This document shows positions 59,140 to 64,000 of a stretch of DNA of 64,000 nt, in pieces. Position 1 is the stretch's first letter; each line of letters opens with the position of its first letter. The notes beneath the pieces were generated by a model. The model was given only the letters and a program-made list of their open reading frames with translations, was not told the DNA's origin and did not search any database. This DNA is from Candidatus Leptofilum gracile (GTDB taxonomy: Bacteria; Chloroflexota; Anaerolineae; Promineifilales; Promineifilaceae), in NCBI GenBank assembly GCA_016713825.1, contig JADJOJ010000005.1, positions 98,925 through 162,924 on the forward strand, written 5' to 3'. Both the position numbers and the translations under genes were made by a program.

Positions 59140-59484
59140 ATGAAAACACCGGCTGGCAAAGAGTGCCGTTTTTATTACCAAAACTTCCATCGTGGCAAAT
59201 CTGACCAGGAGTGCCGCCTGATTATGGCCAATCCCCGCTCGGAGGCATGGCGGCCCACGGATTGCAGCAGTTGCCCCGTGCCCGATATTCTGCTGGCGAA
59301 TAGCAATCCCAATTTGGTGCTGGAGGCCAATATTGAAAAAGGGTTTTTGGGCTTTAATCGACGGGTTGGCGTGAAGGCGTTTTGCAGCAAGCACCTCATC
59401 GACGTGGCCAAGCCGCAGGTGGGCTGCCCGGAATGTGCCCGCGAAAAGCCAGGTTTGCCGGACCTGTTTGATAATTTGGATTAG
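59140..59484 (+). CDS. Small cysteine-rich conserved-looking protein
   Basis: A 114-residue soluble protein starting MKTPAGKECRFYYQNFHRGK. Cysteines are arranged as ECRF, ECRLI, DCSSCP, FCSKHL and GCPEC, i.e. seven residues including two CxxC pairs (DCSSCPVP and GCPECAREK). This suggests a zinc-ribbon or iron-sulfur site. ATG 59140 is chosen over a TTG four codons upstream. No signal peptide. Family and function are not recognised. It is followed, after a 66-base spacer with an ACGGCCGT octamer, by the MutS-like gene. Confidence 0.7.
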   Translation: MKTPAGKECRFYYQNFHRGKSDQECRLIMANPRSEAWRPTDCSSCPVPDILLANSNPNLVLEANIEKGFLGFNRRVGVKAFCSKHLIDVAKPQVGCPECAREKPGLPDLFDNLD

Positions 59485-59550
59485 CGACTGGTGGTGGGTG
59501 GGCTACGGCCGTTTCCCCCATTACCCAATCCCCCCAACGAACGTACTTGC

Positions 59551-61396
59551 ATGAGTAAAAAAGCGCAGCGCCTTCATCTGTTTGAGCATCAGCTGGCTCG
59601 CCTGGAGCGGCGTCTGGCTGGTTGGCAGCAGCGCAGCGACCAGCTTTCGCGCTGGCGGCTGATTTTGTTTGTCGGGGCGCTGCTGCTGGGTGGGGCGGCG
59701 TTTTTGCAGTGGGGGCCGGTGGTGTGGCTGGTGAGTACGGCCGTTCTGCTCATCCCTTTCATCATCACCGTGTTTATTCATCGGCGGGTGGAAACGGCCG
59801 TAGCCCGTGCCTCTTTGTGGCAGCGGCGTAAGCAAACCCACGTGGCCCGCATGACGCTGGCCTGGGACAAGCTGCCTTTGGCCAAAACCTTCCCCATTCC
59901 GGCAGATCATCCGTTTGCGGTGGACCTGGATTTGGTGGGCGATTTTTCTTTGCATCGGCTGTTGGATACGGCCGTTTCCCAGGACGGCAGCCACCGTTTG
60001 CACAACTGGCTGCTAGACACGCAGCCAGCGCCAGATGCGGTTTTGGCGCGGCAGGCGCTGGTGCAAGAGCTGGCCAGCCAGACGATTTTTCGGGAGCGCC
60101 TGGCATTGCGGGCGCGGCAGGCCATCGACGACGGCAAGGCGCAGTGGGCGGGGCAGCAGCTGCTGGGCTGGTTGCAGGTTGAACAGGTGGGGGGATCGTT
60201 ACGGCCGTTGCTCATTGGCCTCTCTCTGCTGGCGGTGCTGAACTGGGTTTTGTTTGCCGGGTACCAGCTTTGGCAATGGCCGCCGCTGTGGGCGGGCACC
60301 CTCTTTTTGTATGGGGTGCTGTTCATTACGCTGGGCTTTCAGCGCACGGCGACCCTGTTTAGCGATGTGATGTTTTTGACCGACCGGCTGCGGGTGCTGG
60401 ATGGCGTGTTTGCCTTTTTAGAGCGCTGGCGCTTTCGCCACATGCCGCACACGAAACAGCTTTGTCGGCCGTTTTGGGTGACGGGGGAACGGCCGTCTGC
60501 CCACATTCAACAAGTGCAGCGCGTGGTGACCGGGGTGGGGCTGCGCCAAAATTGGCTGCTCGGCTTTTTACTCAACCTGCTCGTCCCCTGGGACATCTAT
60601 TTTGCCTACCGCCTGGACCAATGCCGCGCCGGTCTGGCTACCCAGCTGCCGCGCTGGCTGGACATCTGGTTTGAGCTGGAAGCGGCCAGCAGCCTGGCCA
60701 TTTTTGCCTACCTCAATCCGGGGAGTGGGTGTGGCCCACGCTGGTGGCGGCCCCGCAGCCCACAATCGTGGCGACCCAGTTGGGCCATCCACTGATTCCC
60801 AGCGCGCCGCGGGTTTGCAACGATTTGCACCTGGACGCCGCCCAGGCAATTTACCTGATCACCGGTTCCAACATGGCCGGGAAAAGTTCGTTTTTGCGCA
60901 CGGTGGGGGGTGAATTTGGTGCTGGCCTACGCGGGGGGCCGGTGGTGGCCCAGGCGTTTAGCGCCAGCTGGCTGCGCCTTTTTGCCACCATTCGCGTGGC
61001 CGATTCGTTGAATGATGGCTTTTCCTTTTTCTATGCGGAGGTGCGCCGCTTGTCGCAGCTGTTGATGGCGCTGGATGATGGGGGGGAACGGCCGTTGCTT
61101 TTCCTCATCGACGAGATTTTTCGGGGACCAACAACCGGGAGCGGCTGATTGGCAGCCGCTCCTACATTCAGGCGCTGGCCCAGGGAAACGGCCTGGGCGC
61201 GATTGCCACCCACGATCTGGAGCTGGTGCAGCTGGCGGAGGAGAATCCCCGGTTGGTGAATGTGCATTTTCGGGATGATGTGGTGAACGGCCGTATGGTT
61301 TTCGACTACAAGCTGCATGCCGGCCCGTGCCCCACCACCAACGCCCTCAAAATTATGCAGCTGGCCGGGTTGCCCGTCCCCGCCGCAGATTCTTAG
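59551..61396 (+). pseudogene. MutS-like ATPase with N-terminal membrane helices, frameshifted in G runs
   Basis: The combined frames encode about 610 residues. Frame one (59551 to about 60725) begins MSKKAQRLHLFEHQLARLER, has two membrane helices (LILFVGALLLGGAAFLQW and VSTAVLLIPFIITVFIHRR) and MutS core-like helices (FPIPADHPFAVDLDLVGDFS, LLDTAVSQDGSHRL). Frame two carries Walker A GSNMAGKSSFLRT. A third stretch resumes at LIDEIFRG and ends NALKIMQLAGLPVPAADS. Shifts near 60725, 60910-60940 and 61127 all fall in G runs; the middle pair (+1 then -1) would compensate. The family is MutS-related membrane proteins of unclear role. The gene is either decayed or affected by homopolymer errors. Confidence 0.82.
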
Positions 61397-61740
61397 CTGT
61401 TTACTTACTTTTCACTGGAAAGGCCCCCGTTTTTCACACAACCCCTTCGCCTTGGTTGGTATACTGCTGCCGTTGTCCTGCGAAAATCCAGGTGAATTAT
61501 ATAAAAATCCCATAATAAGAAGTTAATACGCTTTGTAAGCAGCCTCCCGCATTATTTTGCAATATAGCCACGATTGTTTTTGCTGCTATTCCCATTTGGA
61601 AGAGTTCGGCAGCAGCCAACATCTGGCAGATTCAACAACCTCAGGTGGAGCCAAAACTGAATATTTATCCCAATGCATCCAAGATTGGAAGTAGCGACAG
61701 GCTAATTTCTCATGACCTGCATCTTGGTACGAGAAAAGGT
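61397..61740. other. Spacer without recognised features
   Basis: 344 bases between the MutS-like gene and the beta-helix surface protein. It is more AT-rich than the surrounding genes, and no stable long hairpin or ORF with family resemblance was seen. Confidence 0.5.

Positions 61741-64000
<2,260 letters not shown>

Overview
The window looks like chromosomal DNA from a heterotrophic member of the Chloroflexota (Anaerolineae-like). This is inferred from the moderately high GC content, binding proteins and lipoproteins with Thr/Pro-rich or VEVTR-rich linkers, several family-1 sugar ABC transporters, hybrid sensor kinases and a DUF3048 lipoprotein. No rRNA, tRNA, CRISPR array, prophage or insertion sequence with a transposase was recognised.

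Layout. 0-2 kb: a truncated gene resembling methylaspartate ammonia-lyase, a small membrane protein and a CBS-ACT protein. 2-8.3 kb (minus): a dipeptide/oligopeptide ABC transporter (Tat lipoprotein, two permeases, one fused double ATPase). 9.2-13.7 kb: a DUF3048 lipoprotein and a large PAS/GAF hybrid histidine kinase. 13.9-17.5 kb: citrate synthase, a threonine-dehydratase-like PLP enzyme, and a second citrate synthase carrying an N-terminal DNA-binding domain. 17.6-22.6 kb: a His-tailed EamA transporter, a small membrane protein and a two-gene hybrid-kinase/regulator operon. 22.8-25.9 kb: sugar ABC transporter 1. 26.3-28.1 kb: a VEVTR lipoprotein and an alpha/beta hydrolase. 28.2-42.7 kb (minus): an alpha-galactoside locus with a LacI repressor, sugar ABC transporter 2, a di-heme peroxidase/FG-GAP fusion, GH4 alpha-galactosidase, a kinase-fold protein and the Leloir genes galT, galK and galE. 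42.8-47.1 kb: a winged-helix regulator, a YxlEFG-like ABC system whose permease is fused to a YhfC-like protease domain, and an AT-rich pentapeptide-repeat gene. 47.1-57.7 kb (minus): a beta-galactoside-type locus with LacI, sugar ABC transporter 3, a HAD phosphatase, an FGGY kinase and GH42 beta-galactosidase. 57.9-64 kb: a DUF411 lipoprotein with an in-frame TGA at its first motif cysteine, a Cys-rich small protein, a frameshifted MutS-like gene and a frameshifted beta-helix surface protein with about 18 SPDAF repeats.

Most striking observations. (1) The octamer palindrome ACGGCCGT occurs about a hundred times, in genes and spacers alike, against roughly two expected: a HIP1-like highly iterated palindrome. 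(2) The DUF411 gene has UGA exactly where the first cysteine of the CGCC motif belongs, with a potential hairpin just downstream: a selenoprotein candidate. (3) A family of mini-palindromes with AGAC...GTTT / AAAC...GTCT arms sits just 3' of stop codons and also inside the reading frames of galT and the beta-galactosidase. (4) Two LacI loci have well-formed TTGACA-17-TATAAT-like promoters followed by long palindromic operators. (5) There are several unusual domain fusions.

The last 5 kb contain many single-base shifts in homopolymers. They may be sequencing errors rather than true gene decay, so those genes should be read with caution.
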